45,937 bases of DNA from an uncultured Clostridia bacterium (GCA_947589555.1 CANQAZ010000004.1:1-45937); one strand, 5' to 3'; shown: positions 7,401 to 14,154, numbered from the stretch's first letter. Program-made: numbers and translations. The notes: generated by a model from the letters alone, not told the origin.

Positions 7401-9330
7401 GCAACCCCCGAATCCGAAAATAGGAAGCGGTAAACTTCACCAACCGTTTCGTAAAATATTCTTTATAAACGCGATGAAATTCTTCCTTCGGAACATCGAT
7501 ACCGACTTGCTCTATCGCTTTGGTAAAAGAAGAGCCGATAAGATCCAGCAACAGTTTTTTTGTCTCCTTGGCCATATCGAAAGGCGCCTTGCTACGATCG
7601 TGGAGCGTTGCGAATGGCACATTGGCGAGCTTGTACCCCGCGGTCTTTGCCTGTAAAACCCAAAAATAGTCGCCCCGGCGACCTATTTTGTCGCCAATTT
7701 GTATCGACCAGTTGGGAAGCATTAAAAGTTCACGGTTAAAAATCAATGTGTTCCCGCCACGACTTTTTACCGTTCCTACCTTCGTGCTTTGCAGATACAG
7801 CGGGCGACTGTGCGCTTTACCGCTAAAGATATCGTCGAGCGTACAAGCGTCTTTGAGCGCCAAGGGCGTTTCTAAATGTATATTACCGAAATCCGACAAA
7901 TCGTAATAGTAATCGGTACAATCTGAAAGTGTAACTGTTTTGCCGATCTTTGCGGTTTTGCAATATACGTAATCTAACAGCGCCACCCGAAGCGTAGAAA
8001 GTGCGGGGAGCGGAGCGTCTAAAGAGTAATTCCCCACAACAGCATCGTATGCGCCCATATATAGAGGTATCACGCTATCTATATCGAGTGGAATTTGCCG
8101 TAAACCGCCGTTTTGCAAAACAAGTTCGTTCAGCTCCATATCTTCATCCAGAACCCAAACGACGTCTCCGTCGGCGGTGCATTGATGCAGATATTTTTGC
8201 AAAATCGTCCGTGCGACTGCGATATCCCGTATGATATCGCCCTGCAACTTTTCCGCAGTGACAAGCGGATCGGGGCCTCGCTTTTCAATACTCATCAGAA
8301 TCCTGTTTTTATCTATGAGCTCGTATCGATAACCGCTTGCCTTCAACTCCGCCAAATACGGCGTTCTGTCCTCCGTAAAATTGATCAGGATCACGATTTT
8401 TGTGTTGTCACGTTGCAGGGAGGTCAATTGTTTTAGAAGCCGCAGACCTAACCGATAATCGGTTGCAATAAATCCTATCGTCAAGCGCCCCTTGTAGGCC
8501 TCCGCTGCAGGTTTGCGTTCGAAGTCAACGCTTTGCGCTCTTTCGATGTTTTCGATTTCCTCTTTCGAAACTCCGAACAAATTTTGAGCACGATCAAAAA
8601 AAGCCCCCTTCGTTTCATCGGACATGTAACCGCTATATTTGTAGTAAAACTTTTTCAAGCCGTCCGTTTTTCCTGCCGCTCCGTTGGTGATGCGCGCACG
8701 GTCGTTAAAAGCATTCACCTCTACCAAGTACTCGTTTAGCACGGCGTACGCGGGCTTCAAAAGCATGATCCTTGTAAAGACATCCCGATCTGTTGTCGAG
8801 CTCATATTTTCATCGAATAAACCCGCTCTGAGCAAGGTGTCAAGCCGAACAAAGGTATTGGAGCCCTGGAGGTGCGGATTCCCGCGTAAAAAACTGTCGA
8901 TCGATAGCGTTTGCGGAATGGAAAGTTGTTTTGCCCCCTCTTCGCTCCGATATATCAACCCGCTGACAAAGAAATCTTCTCCGTGCAACGTCTGTTCGGC
9001 CTTTCCCAAATAAGTATCCCGCCAAACATCGTCATCATCCAAAAAAGCGATATAGATATCCGCATAATCGCTTTGCAAAAATAAATTCTTTTTCAAAATA
9101 TAGTGAATGGCGGTATTCAACGACCCCGCATAGTTATGCGCAAAAGCATCTTCCAGATATGTTACTCCGGAATTTTCAAGCAGCTGCCTTTCGCTTTCCT
9201 TGTTTTGAGCCGTCGAATCGGTGACGACAATCACTTCGTCGGCACGACGGGTCTGGGAGAATACCGAATCCAATGCCTTTTTCAAAAGATTTATTCGATT
9301 TTTTGTTGTAATAACCGCAATGATTTTCAT
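4468..9330 (-). CDS. Giant glycosyltransferase / kinase-like / methyltransferase fusion (1620 aa)
   Basis: Domains in order, rough residues: GT-A family 2 glycosyltransferase (1-230; ITTKNR start, DDDD at 98-101); a second GT-A-like unit (283-580; LDEDMEL at 394-400); a protein-kinase-like fold (715-835; glycine loop GSGGEGAVF at 719-727, K735 in VYKYF, NFIV at 813, LIDYGKS at 823-829); a class I SAM methyltransferase (908-1080; ILDYGAGKCKIA); a third GT-A-like unit (1128-1330; QTDSD at 1221-1225); and a C-terminal family 2 glycosyltransferase (1372-1590; VYVDDAS, LDNDD at 1466-1470). No signal peptide or membrane segment is visible, so it is probably cytoplasmic. Kinase plus methyltransferase on one chain recalls WbdD, which caps O-antigen chains, though there the order is methyltransferase then kinase. 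The position of the catalytic Asp in the kinase loop reads DN rather than a clean D-x4-N, so activity is uncertain. The start abuts the radical SAM gene. Confidence 0.8.
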   Translation of the reverse strand: MKIIAVITTKNRINLLKKALDSVFSQTRRADEVIVVTDSTAQNKESERQLLENSGVTYLEDAFAHNYAGSLNTAIHYILKKNLFLQSDYADIYIAFLDDDDVWRDTYLGKAEQTLHGEDFFVSGLIYRSEEGAKQLSIPQTLSIDSFLRGNPHLQGSNTFVRLDTLLRAGLFDENMSSTTDRDVFTRIMLLKPAYAVLNEYLVEVNAFNDRARITNGAAGKTDGLKKFYYKYSGYMSDETKGAFFDRAQNLFGVSKEEIENIERAQSVDFERKPAAEAYKGRLTIGFIATDYRLGLRLLKQLTSLQRDNTKIVILINFTEDRTPYLAELKASGYRYELIDKNRILMSIEKRGPDPLVTAEKLQGDIIRDIAVARTILQKYLHQCTADGDVVWVLDEDMELNELVLQNGGLRQIPLDIDSVIPLYMGAYDAVVGNYSLDAPLPALSTLRVALLDYVYCKTAKIGKTVTLSDCTDYYYDLSDFGNIHLETPLALKDACTLDDIFSGKAHSRPLYLQSTKVGTVKSRGGNTLIFNRELLMLPNWSIQIGDKIGRRGDYFWVLQAKTAGYKLANVPFATLHDRSKAPFDMAKETKKLLLDLIGSSFTKAIEQVGIDVPKEEFHRVYKEYFTKRLVKFTASYFRIRGLLSIVNDDKYSVLFTDGRLRAFMKEAAAYLDFNKVTVSFESFRRKLQIRAQMTHSDEMKAKIEELFSVSKGKLRLLGSGGEGAVFTDDRYVYKYFYKPLVNEAFFKKIARNFHECDALYPLEFFKADGTDIIRYPYEKSCPYRGGHARQLAEFLRFAKENGFVFDNYKQCNFIVVDGKLKLIDYGKSFLPFDERKHDKSVVRVYEMLRYPFLTEEDFKQLIQLYYQGTSRYLDDGCDLFRQVVNKRYKEDLHDGKVLQLAEGYRPVKILDYGAGKCKIANTLSERFDVSVFDIDLDTVTKRARPSVCIFERAEDIPRHEYDLVISNLVLCCVDNNVAEEVVRNISFALSHQGRAIISICNPFFNSVQNTELRTTALKGNYHCAEVFWKCSAETGKNRLEFHRPVEYYQNLFGKYGLVIEQIVEGDGANLDTLMPISEHIIFDCKKIADPRVFDDLSLLIKTNPMEHRSIYRNINHIVGTLERGGRFVRKVVVADLTHVSERARRYERDDVLALRSELERAKKNGSIDEIVYAEQDEENIKALYGKYFDVESVEGHSANGQGLYATLCGFEAVKTNCVFQTDSDILYHNADAERFLKGMDFLRKGAIAVSLSIAKEAAAPPVYGCRTEVRSCFLALDKLRALLPLGNEVKDGMVQLPWHRALDKKLQGQESVRLSDKDVWFVHPENCKKREANLIAYAESRIANDRLPKLQYGQVDLIGDKAAWTKTTNADVVIYIRGYNTPPERLKRMFAGLKNQTYQDFSIVYVDDASQNESAAYAEYVLRYDRYFKNKTVALFNDTNVGEIENLVFVMNHVIVNPEAVVINLDNDDYFVNDHAVEKIIAEFQRGAEVTCGNCIRYDKPLKNYMVYSFERVWERDGDNIWLHPKCFKRKLFDCIDVEKDLRIDGKFVEVNTDFAMMLPMIAKSKKNVFIEDILYYFEPSMENRSHRGKYDASHKKEIKEILLKRAKERADESRKNKI

Positions 9331-10161
9331 TTATTCTTGCTCTCCCGCAACAATCTCTTTCGCGTATTGCGTGTCGCCGTCACAATAGGTACAAGCCTCG
9401 GAATATTTTCCGCTGTACAGCTTTTTTAACTCCGTTTTCAACTTTTTTTCGGGAAGCGTAAGCGGAATGCCCTCGTCCGGTATTTTACCCATCTTTGCCA
9501 TGATCGCCGCTCTCGAACACACATAAATTTTCCCTTCATAGAGAGACGTGCAGCGCTTCATGTTGCAATCTTCAAATCGATTGCATCCCCGTTGAGACAC
9601 TTCGCCCATGTCTTTCCATATCTGATCCTTCAAATATATATGGTGAACGCCGAATTTCTTTAGTTTTTCTATCAACTGCTGCGTTTTTATATTCGGCAAT
9701 TGGTAGTCGCTGATTTGAACTGCGATCTTGCTGTTTGCGATGGCTTGTAAAACATCATCCGCGGGGATAATTGTCCCATTCGTCGTCAAACGAATCGACT
9801 TGATTTTGGATTGGCGATCCACATACTCGATCCATTCCCGCAGCCGGGGATAGAGGAACACCTCGCCGCCATGGATCTTCAACCGATAGAGGCAGTCGAT
9901 TTTCGATAACAGTTCATCGAGCCACCCCGTCAAATCGGAAATTTCATAATGTATTTGCCCGTCCATCGCAGGGATCAAATTAGAACAGTGCTTGCAATGC
10001 AAGTCGCACTTGGTCGTGATGAACATTTCAAGATATGGGATCTCAAAATGGCGCAATATATCTTGACGATACCAAATGTAAAATGCCGCCTTGCGTTCGG
10101 ATATTTCCCTATTCTCTTTCAACCAATAATGCAGGCATTCCCTGCGTATTTTGAATTTCAT
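9331..10161 (-). CDS. Radical SAM enzyme with extra C-terminal cysteines
   Basis: 276 residues. KCDLHCKHC carries the CxxxCxxC iron-sulphur motif (C52, C56, C59); HGGEVFLYP near 97-105 is the GGE SAM-binding motif. The C-terminal third has further cysteines (C193, C199, C204, C215, C257, C260), including CNRFEDC and CTYC, so a SPASM- or Twitch-like auxiliary cluster is likely. The family makes radical changes to peptides, sugars or cofactors; the substrate is unknown. It is the first gene of the operon, 1 bp from the giant gene, with a GGGAGA ribosome site about 5 nt before the ATG. An enzyme acting on a sugar or on a glycosylated peptide would suit the glycosyltransferase next door. Confidence 0.85.
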   Translation of the reverse strand: MKFKIRRECLHYWLKENREISERKAAFYIWYRQDILRHFEIPYLEMFITTKCDLHCKHCSNLIPAMDGQIHYEISDLTGWLDELLSKIDCLYRLKIHGGEVFLYPRLREWIEYVDRQSKIKSIRLTTNGTIIPADDVLQAIANSKIAVQISDYQLPNIKTQQLIEKLKKFGVHHIYLKDQIWKDMGEVSQRGCNRFEDCNMKRCTSLYEGKIYVCSRAAIMAKMGKIPDEGIPLTLPEKKLKTELKKLYSGKYSEACTYCDGDTQYAKEIVAGEQE

Positions 10162-10180
10162 ATTTCTCCCTAAATGATAG

Positions 10181-10207
10181 AAAACCCCGACGCATCGTCG
10201 AGGTTTT
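10181..10207 (-). promoter_or_regulatory. Leader hairpin of the six-gene operon
   Basis: A 12-bp stem with one mismatch (10181-10192 with 10196-10207) and a CAT loop lies in the 5' leader, 20 nt before the radical SAM start. In the minus direction it is followed by only four T's, so it is a weak terminator at best. It may stabilise the leader or attenuate the operon. On the plus strand it is followed by a longer T-run. Confidence 0.5.
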
Positions 10208-10314
10208 TCCTTTTTACTATATAGACTCGGCGATAAAATTACATAAAAATTATTTTATGCTGACTTTTTGATGCCATCCGTCATCTCGAAGCCATTTAAG
10301 TTTTATCTGATAAT

Positions 10315-10343
10315 ATATTACCACCCCTCTTTATGTTTGTCAA
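10315..10343 (-). promoter_or_regulatory. Sigma-A promoter of the six-gene operon
   Basis: TTGACA (10338-10343) and TAATAT (10315-10320) are separated by exactly 17 nt on the minus strand. Transcription would begin near 10308 and leave a leader of about 147 nt before the radical SAM start. The remaining 268-bp gap (10162-10429) holds only the leader hairpin and no gene. Confidence 0.8.
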
Positions 10344-10429
10344 GAAAAATTCGTAAAAATATTGGGCTTTGAATTGTGAGATCTGAAGAAATGGCCTCTC
10401 ACCCTTCGGCATGAACCCTCTACGGCATT

Positions 10430-11227
10430 TCAAATAATTTTTACGGGATCGTCATCCTCGTCGAGCTTTTGAAGCCGCTCGTAGAAATCCATCACTTTTT
10501 GGGGAAACGCCACATTGAGCAGGGTGATCGGTTTCTCCCGCCCCTCGAGCAAAACAACCAAATCCCCACGTCGTTTTGTCGCTTTTTCTCCGAGCAGGAT
10601 ATCCTTTATCTTCTCCAACGGAATGCAAACCACATTGCTCGCTGTTTCATACGTATGAATGATCAAGTGCGTATTGTTGATCTCTCCGAAAGCCGCACCT
10701 TGCGGATTTTTATAATCTCTTGCAAACGCCACAATTTCTATAATCGCCACCGGGGTCAAAACAAAAGATACACCACCGAGAACCATGCCGGCAAGAGATA
10801 AAGGTCCAATTGTAAGCAAGATCCCGGCGGTCAGCAAGACTATGGAAATAACAAGAACGGCGAGGATCGTAATGTGGATCGCAAGTTTGACATGATCTTT
10901 TTTCCCGAGCCTATATTGGCAGATATCATAGCGGATCTTTGTGTTAATGCTTTTTTGGGTGTCCAACGGAACGTTGTGCAGAACGCTTTTTAATGTTTCC
11001 GCGTCGTTTAGGTCTATGGTTTCATCCAAAAGCACGTCGAAAGACACGCCTAAAACTCTCGCGATATCGCGGATGTTGTCGAGCTTCGGCTCAAACTTCC
11101 CATTCTCCCAGTCGGATACCGTCTGCCGCGTCACGCCCTCGGTGGCTTCCGAGAGGGAGTAACCGAATTCCTCCTGCGACATCCCTCTCGCTTTTCTCAA
11201 GATTCTGATTTTCTCGGATAGCTTCAT
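10430..11227 (-). CDS. Membrane-anchored XRE-family regulator
   Basis: 265 residues. Residues about 6-70 form a Cro/CI-type helix-turn-helix (RGMSQEEFGYSL, TRQTVSDWENGK). Residues about 115-175 contain two strongly hydrophobic segments (ITILAVLVISIVLLTAGILL and a following one), and the C-terminal 90 residues look like a small beta domain on the cytoplasmic side. The DNA-binding domain is thus tethered to the membrane, which suggests a membrane or envelope signal. ATG at 11227 is preferred to a TTG two codons upstream because AGGGGAG lies 6 nt before the ATG but touches the TTG. It follows the 121-residue gene by 11 bp and is upstream of, and parallel to, the six-gene operon, which it may control (inference). 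Confidence 0.8.
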   Translation of the reverse strand: MKLSEKIRILRKARGMSQEEFGYSLSEATEGVTRQTVSDWENGKFEPKLDNIRDIARVLGVSFDVLLDETIDLNDAETLKSVLHNVPLDTQKSINTKIRYDICQYRLGKKDHVKLAIHITILAVLVISIVLLTAGILLTIGPLSLAGMVLGGVSFVLTPVAIIEIVAFARDYKNPQGAAFGEINNTHLIIHTYETASNVVCIPLEKIKDILLGEKATKRRGDLVVLLEGREKPITLLNVAFPQKVMDFYERLQKLDEDDDPVKII

Positions 11228-11238
11228 CTGCAACTCCC

Positions 11239-11604
11239 CTAATTGTGCTTGATCGTACTATATATCTCGTTGAAAGTTTCTTCATCCTCAGCTTCGGCGA
11301 GTTTATCGATTCCCTCAAACAATTCGTCAAGCCGAAGGTTTGCACGATATGGCTCTTTTGCGATTCCGCGAAAAAGCCGAATTTTACGGTTAAAACGTCT
11401 GATTGCTTCATATTGCAGTTTCGGGCTTTGTTCAAATTGCTTCTGTAGCTCGACATACTCTTTTGCCGATATGTCGCGGCTCACACAATAGTCATACAAG
11501 ACGCTCTTGAAAAGAGCATTCCGTTCCTCTTGAAGAAGCTCTTCAATGTTGTCGTCGCCAAGTTTTGCAGCCCCAATGTTCTGTTGTTCGGTTGCATTTT
11601 TCAT
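11239..11604 (-). CDS. Hypothetical protein, 121 aa
   Basis: I do not recognise this protein. It is charged and apparently all-helical, rich in Glu, Lys and Arg, with no signal peptide, membrane segment or cysteine motif. AGGAGG lies 8 nt before the ATG, so translation looks real. It sits 11 bp ahead of the membrane-bound XRE regulator in one likely transcript, so it may modulate that regulator. Confidence 0.65.
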   Translation of the reverse strand: MKNATEQQNIGAAKLGDDNIEELLQEERNALFKSVLYDYCVSRDISAKEYVELQKQFEQSPKLQYEAIRRFNRKIRLFRGIAKEPYRANLRLDELFEGIDKLAEAEDEETFNEIYSTIKHN

Positions 11605-11645
11605 AAAGTTACCTCCTAAATTTCAGAGCCCATCTCGCTCCTGTC

Positions 11646-11674
11646 GCTATAACTTTACATTATTTTTGCAACAA
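11646..11674 (-). promoter_or_regulatory. Possible promoter for the 121-aa gene and XRE regulator
   Basis: TTGTTG (11669-11674), 17 nt, TATAGC (11646-11651) on the minus strand. The match to consensus is weak. No terminator with a U-run is seen after the AbiEii stop, so read-through from abiE is an alternative. Confidence 0.35.
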
Positions 11675-11744
11675 AAGCCACCAATCGCACCCTTGAATTT
11701 TGTCAGGTTGAACCTTACATCGCTTGGAATATCGGCTTTCGCCT

Positions 11745-12683
11745 TCATTCCACCCCTCTTGTGCGCCACAGGGCGGCGGGGTGGCGTGAGATGCGTTGAA
11801 CAATATCCTCGTCGCAAAAAAGGAGTGAAGGTTCATAGATTTTCTCTTTCATTTTCTGCACGAATTCGGTTTCGCCCGCCGTCAAAACAAGCAGTTCTTT
11901 CAAGTAGTCGATTACGGTCGTCTTTGCCCTCTCGATGTCAAAAGTGTCCGTCTTGGCGATCACGGGCTTCAACTGCGTCTTGAATTTGTAAAAATTCAGA
12001 CTTTCGAGATTGGAATAGTTCAATTCCAAAATCGAATAGTCACCCGCGATGACGCTGTAAAAGATCAGACATTTTTTGAGTAACGTTTTGTCGCTCACAA
12101 TGCCGCGCTCGATCATAGAATGGACGTCGTACAAGTCCCGCGGCGTCGCCCGCGATAAAAGCGCGTTGATCTTGCTGGCATATAGTTCGGTCGTATTCAG
12201 CGTAAGAACGTCAAAGCCGCCGATAATTCCCTTCGTCAAAAGGCTCTTCTTCTCGAGGGGAAGGATATGGCAACGGTCGAGATAGTTGACCTCGACTTTG
12301 ATATTGTCCCGATTGCCCGCGCAGTTGATATAGCCGAACACAAAAGATGTGAGCGCGAAATACTCCCGCGTGTCGATGAGCGAATAACCCTCCTGAAACA
12401 TATAGTCCGTGAGGCGCTTGCCGATCTTTTCCTTTACGGCAGGGAGTTCCTCGCGGGCGACGTTTTCCGCATAGTCGAGGTCGATATCCACGGAGAGCCG
12501 CGGAAGTTCGACCGCCGTCAGATTGATCGCCGTGCCGCCCTTCAGCGCGAGTTTTCCACCGATGACGGTGTCGGTGTTCAAAAAACGCAAGACCTCGGCG
12601 AGCCGCAAGACCTTTTCGAGCGTTTCCTTGATGAAACCCGTCTGCGCCGCCAATGAGTTAAGATATTGCTTTGAAAATTCCAT
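11745..12683 (-). CDS. abiEii: AbiEii-type nucleotidyltransferase toxin
   Basis: 312 residues. LKGGTAINL followed by SVDIDLDY (D66, D68, D70) is the nucleotidyltransferase motif I of AbiEii toxins (the family's GSx10DxD pattern). KINALLSRATPRDLYDVH matches the later conserved lysine and RDLYD motif. Related toxins (AbiEii, MenT) transfer nucleotides to tRNA or other targets, halting translation and aborting phage infection. The start codon follows the antitoxin stop directly (TAA-ATG) with GGAGG just upstream, the usual bicistronic layout. Both catalytic motifs are intact. Confidence 0.9.
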   Translation of the reverse strand: MEFSKQYLNSLAAQTGFIKETLEKVLRLAEVLRFLNTDTVIGGKLALKGGTAINLTAVELPRLSVDIDLDYAENVAREELPAVKEKIGKRLTDYMFQEGYSLIDTREYFALTSFVFGYINCAGNRDNIKVEVNYLDRCHILPLEKKSLLTKGIIGGFDVLTLNTTELYASKINALLSRATPRDLYDVHSMIERGIVSDKTLLKKCLIFYSVIAGDYSILELNYSNLESLNFYKFKTQLKPVIAKTDTFDIERAKTTVIDYLKELLVLTAGETEFVQKMKEKIYEPSLLFCDEDIVQRISRHPAALWRTRGVE

Positions 12684-13421
12684 TTAATAGCCTCCTCCAA
12701 TCCGCGAAATGAGATTTTTCGGCGCCATAAGCCGCCACTCGGAATTGTATTCCACTTCACCGTATTCGTCTTTCAAGAAATATTTCACTTGCCTTGTCAG
12801 ATGCCGTTTGCATTCGTCAAAGAAAGCGTCCGACAAGCCGAATTTTTCTTGATAGTGTTGCAGAATATATCCCGCCTTTTGATATAGAAGCACGCAGTTA
12901 TATGCGTTGAGCGCGCCGAGCAGTTCCTTCTCGTCGAGGATACGAATTTGTCCGAGCGCGCCGAGCAGTTCGTCGATCCCGCCGCAAGAATCAATGTCGT
13001 CGATACAGTCGATCACCGTGCGTTCGAGCGTAGTGACGCGCACACCTGCCTGTTCGATATACGCAATACCATAATCGTTGTTCGGCTGTTTGCGGATATA
13101 ATCGACGTCGAGGAAGGTGAACGGATTGAACCGTGACTTGCTCCCGACCGTCACTGTATGAAACACCTGATTCGCCGCGCCGTAAAATTCCAATGCCGAA
13201 TGATAGCAGAGGAAGGCGTCGTCCGCAATCTTGCTTGCGATCTCGAATTTCGTCGCCATCGGCTCGCCAGTAACGTCTGCGAGGACATAGAGCCCCTTAC
13301 GCACCTTCATGATCTTTTTGGTGCGAAGCTGTCCCGCGATCCAATTTTCGTATTGCATATCGCTCGAGAACTGCGGGCGGACATCCGCTTTTGTAAAGAG
13401 ATAGGGAACTTGTTTTACCAT
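12684..13421 (-). CDS. abiEi: AbiEi-type antitoxin and autorepressor
   Basis: 245 residues. The N-terminal ~60 residues form a winged-helix domain ending in KVRKGLYVLAD, typical of AbiEi. The central part (YHSALEFYG, VTTLERTVIDCID) is the conserved AbiEi C-terminal domain. In type IV systems AbiEi neutralises the toxin without the stable complex of type II pairs and represses its own promoter by binding inverted repeats. It abuts abiEii and is preceded by a consensus promoter overlapped by a palindrome. An AAAGGATG ribosome site precedes the ATG. Confidence 0.9.
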   Translation of the reverse strand: MVKQVPYLFTKADVRPQFSSDMQYENWIAGQLRTKKIMKVRKGLYVLADVTGEPMATKFEIASKIADDAFLCYHSALEFYGAANQVFHTVTVGSKSRFNPFTFLDVDYIRKQPNNDYGIAYIEQAGVRVTTLERTVIDCIDDIDSCGGIDELLGALGQIRILDEKELLGALNAYNCVLLYQKAGYILQHYQEKFGLSDAFFDECKRHLTRQVKYFLKDEYGEVEYNSEWRLMAPKNLISRIGGGY

Positions 13422-13442
13422 AATGACTTCATCCTTTTAACT

Positions 13443-13471
13443 ATTATAGCGCGAAACAATATGATTGTCAA
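13443..13471 (-). promoter_or_regulatory. Consensus sigma-A promoter of abiE
   Basis: Perfect TTGACA (13466-13471), 17-nt spacer and perfect TATAAT (13443-13448) on the minus strand. A promoter this strong needs repression, fitting AbiEi autoregulation. Transcription would start near 13436, leaving a leader of about 15 nt. Confidence 0.9.
13456..13468. promoter_or_regulatory. Candidate AbiEi operator
   Basis: A perfect inverted repeat, ACAAT-ATG-ATTGT, sits in the spacer and overlaps the -35 box of the abiE promoter. Binding here would block RNA polymerase. Assignment to AbiEi is inference from position and the known autorepression of the family. Confidence 0.5.
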
Positions 13472-13503
13472 CGGTTTTGAGCGGATCTGAATAATAATAT
13501 TGC

Positions 13504-13543
13504 AAAAAAAGAAAGCTCATGATTTTTGCTCACGAACTTTCTT
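13504..13543 (-). terminator. Terminator of the collagen-like gene
   Basis: A 14-bp stem with two G-U pairs (13509-13522 with 13530-13543), 7-nt loop, followed on the minus strand by a run of at least seven T's. It lies about 30 nt beyond the stop of the collagen-like gene and just upstream of the abiE promoter, so it separates the two units. Confidence 0.9.
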
Positions 13544-13572
13544 ACCATAACTTCCCGCTTTTGATTTTTCCC

Positions 13573-14016
13573 TTAAAGCACTTGTTCTGTGGGTCCTGCG
13601 GGCCCCGTTTCGCCCGTCGCACCCGTCGGTCCGACCGGCCCCGTTTCACCCGTCGCACCCGTCGGTCCGACCGGCCCCGTTTCACCCGTCGGCCCGACCG
13701 GCCCCGTTTCACCCGTCGCACCCGTCGGCCCAACCGGCCCCGTTTCGCCCGTCGCACCGCGCGGGATCGTAAAGGTCAGGATCGCGTTCACGTCTCCCGT
13801 TTGGGTGACGGAAGCGGGAGTTCCGGGCTCCCCCGTGACCGTTCCGCCGACCGTGATCGTGGCGGGCCCGGTCGCGCCCGTCGCGCCCGTCGCGCCGGCA
13901 GGACCGGCAGGACCGGTGGCGCCCGTGGCGCCGCGAAGGGCACAGCCGAAGCCGCACCAACCGCCGCAGGTGCAAGGACAATTCCCGCAGATTTGGCAAC
14001 GTCTGTAAATCATCAT
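13573..14016 (-). CDS. Collagen-like Gly-X-Y repeat protein with Cys-rich N-terminus
   Basis: 147 residues. The first ~27 residues carry six cysteines ([11 protein letters not shown], then GWCGFGC). Residues 29-52 are GAT/GPA collagen triplets, 53-85 a non-repetitive stretch ([12 protein letters not shown]...LTFTIPRG), and about 87-143 a second collagen block built from the units [12 protein letters not shown] and GETGPVGPT. Such proteins trimerise into triple helices and in Firmicutes are often spore-surface or envelope filaments. No signal peptide is visible, which fits spore-coat assembly or cysteine-based anchoring. AGGAGG lies 6 nt before the ATG. The second block is encoded by near-identical ~36-bp repeats that should expand and contract. 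Confidence 0.85.
   Translation of the reverse strand: MMIYRRCQICGNCPCTCGGWCGFGCALRGATGATGPAGPAGATGATGATGPATITVGGTVTGEPGTPASVTQTGDVNAILTFTIPRGATGETGPVGPTGATGETGPVGPTGETGPVGPTGATGETGPVGPTGATGETGPAGPTEQVL
13600..13760. repeat. Short tandem repeats encoding the second collagen block
   Basis: Several near-identical units built on CCCGTCGCACCCGTCGG and CCGACCGGCCCCGTTTC, with a period of 36 bp and one shorter 27-bp unit. They encode Gly-X-Y triplets and keep frame. Copy number is likely variable between strains. Confidence 0.85.
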
Positions 14017-14031
14017 AATTTCCTCCTGAAA

Positions 14032-14074
14032 GCGCGCCTTACGGCGCGCCGTTCGGGCGGTGAAAAAACCGCCC
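14032..14074 (-). promoter_or_regulatory. Two leader hairpins before the collagen-like gene
   Basis: Two adjacent perfect 7-bp hairpins: GCGCGCC/GGCGCGC (14032-14038 with 14043-14049) and GGGCGGT/ACCGCCC (14055-14061 with 14068-14074). They fall in the presumed 5' leader; the nearer ends about 7 nt from the AGGAGG site. A TATGAT box on the minus strand at 14081-14086 could be the -10 element, but no good -35 is seen. Confidence 0.45.
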
Positions 14075-14154
14075 TATTCCATCATATCGGAAAGGCGGCG
14101 CGGGTGGTGACGGTTTTTGCGAAAGATCCCCGCCCACGGCGGCGGAAAACGAAT

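Noticed and set aside
13600-13760. CRISPR-like 36-bp repeats
   Set aside because: The units are directly adjacent without spacers and encode in-frame Gly-X-Y collagen triplets.
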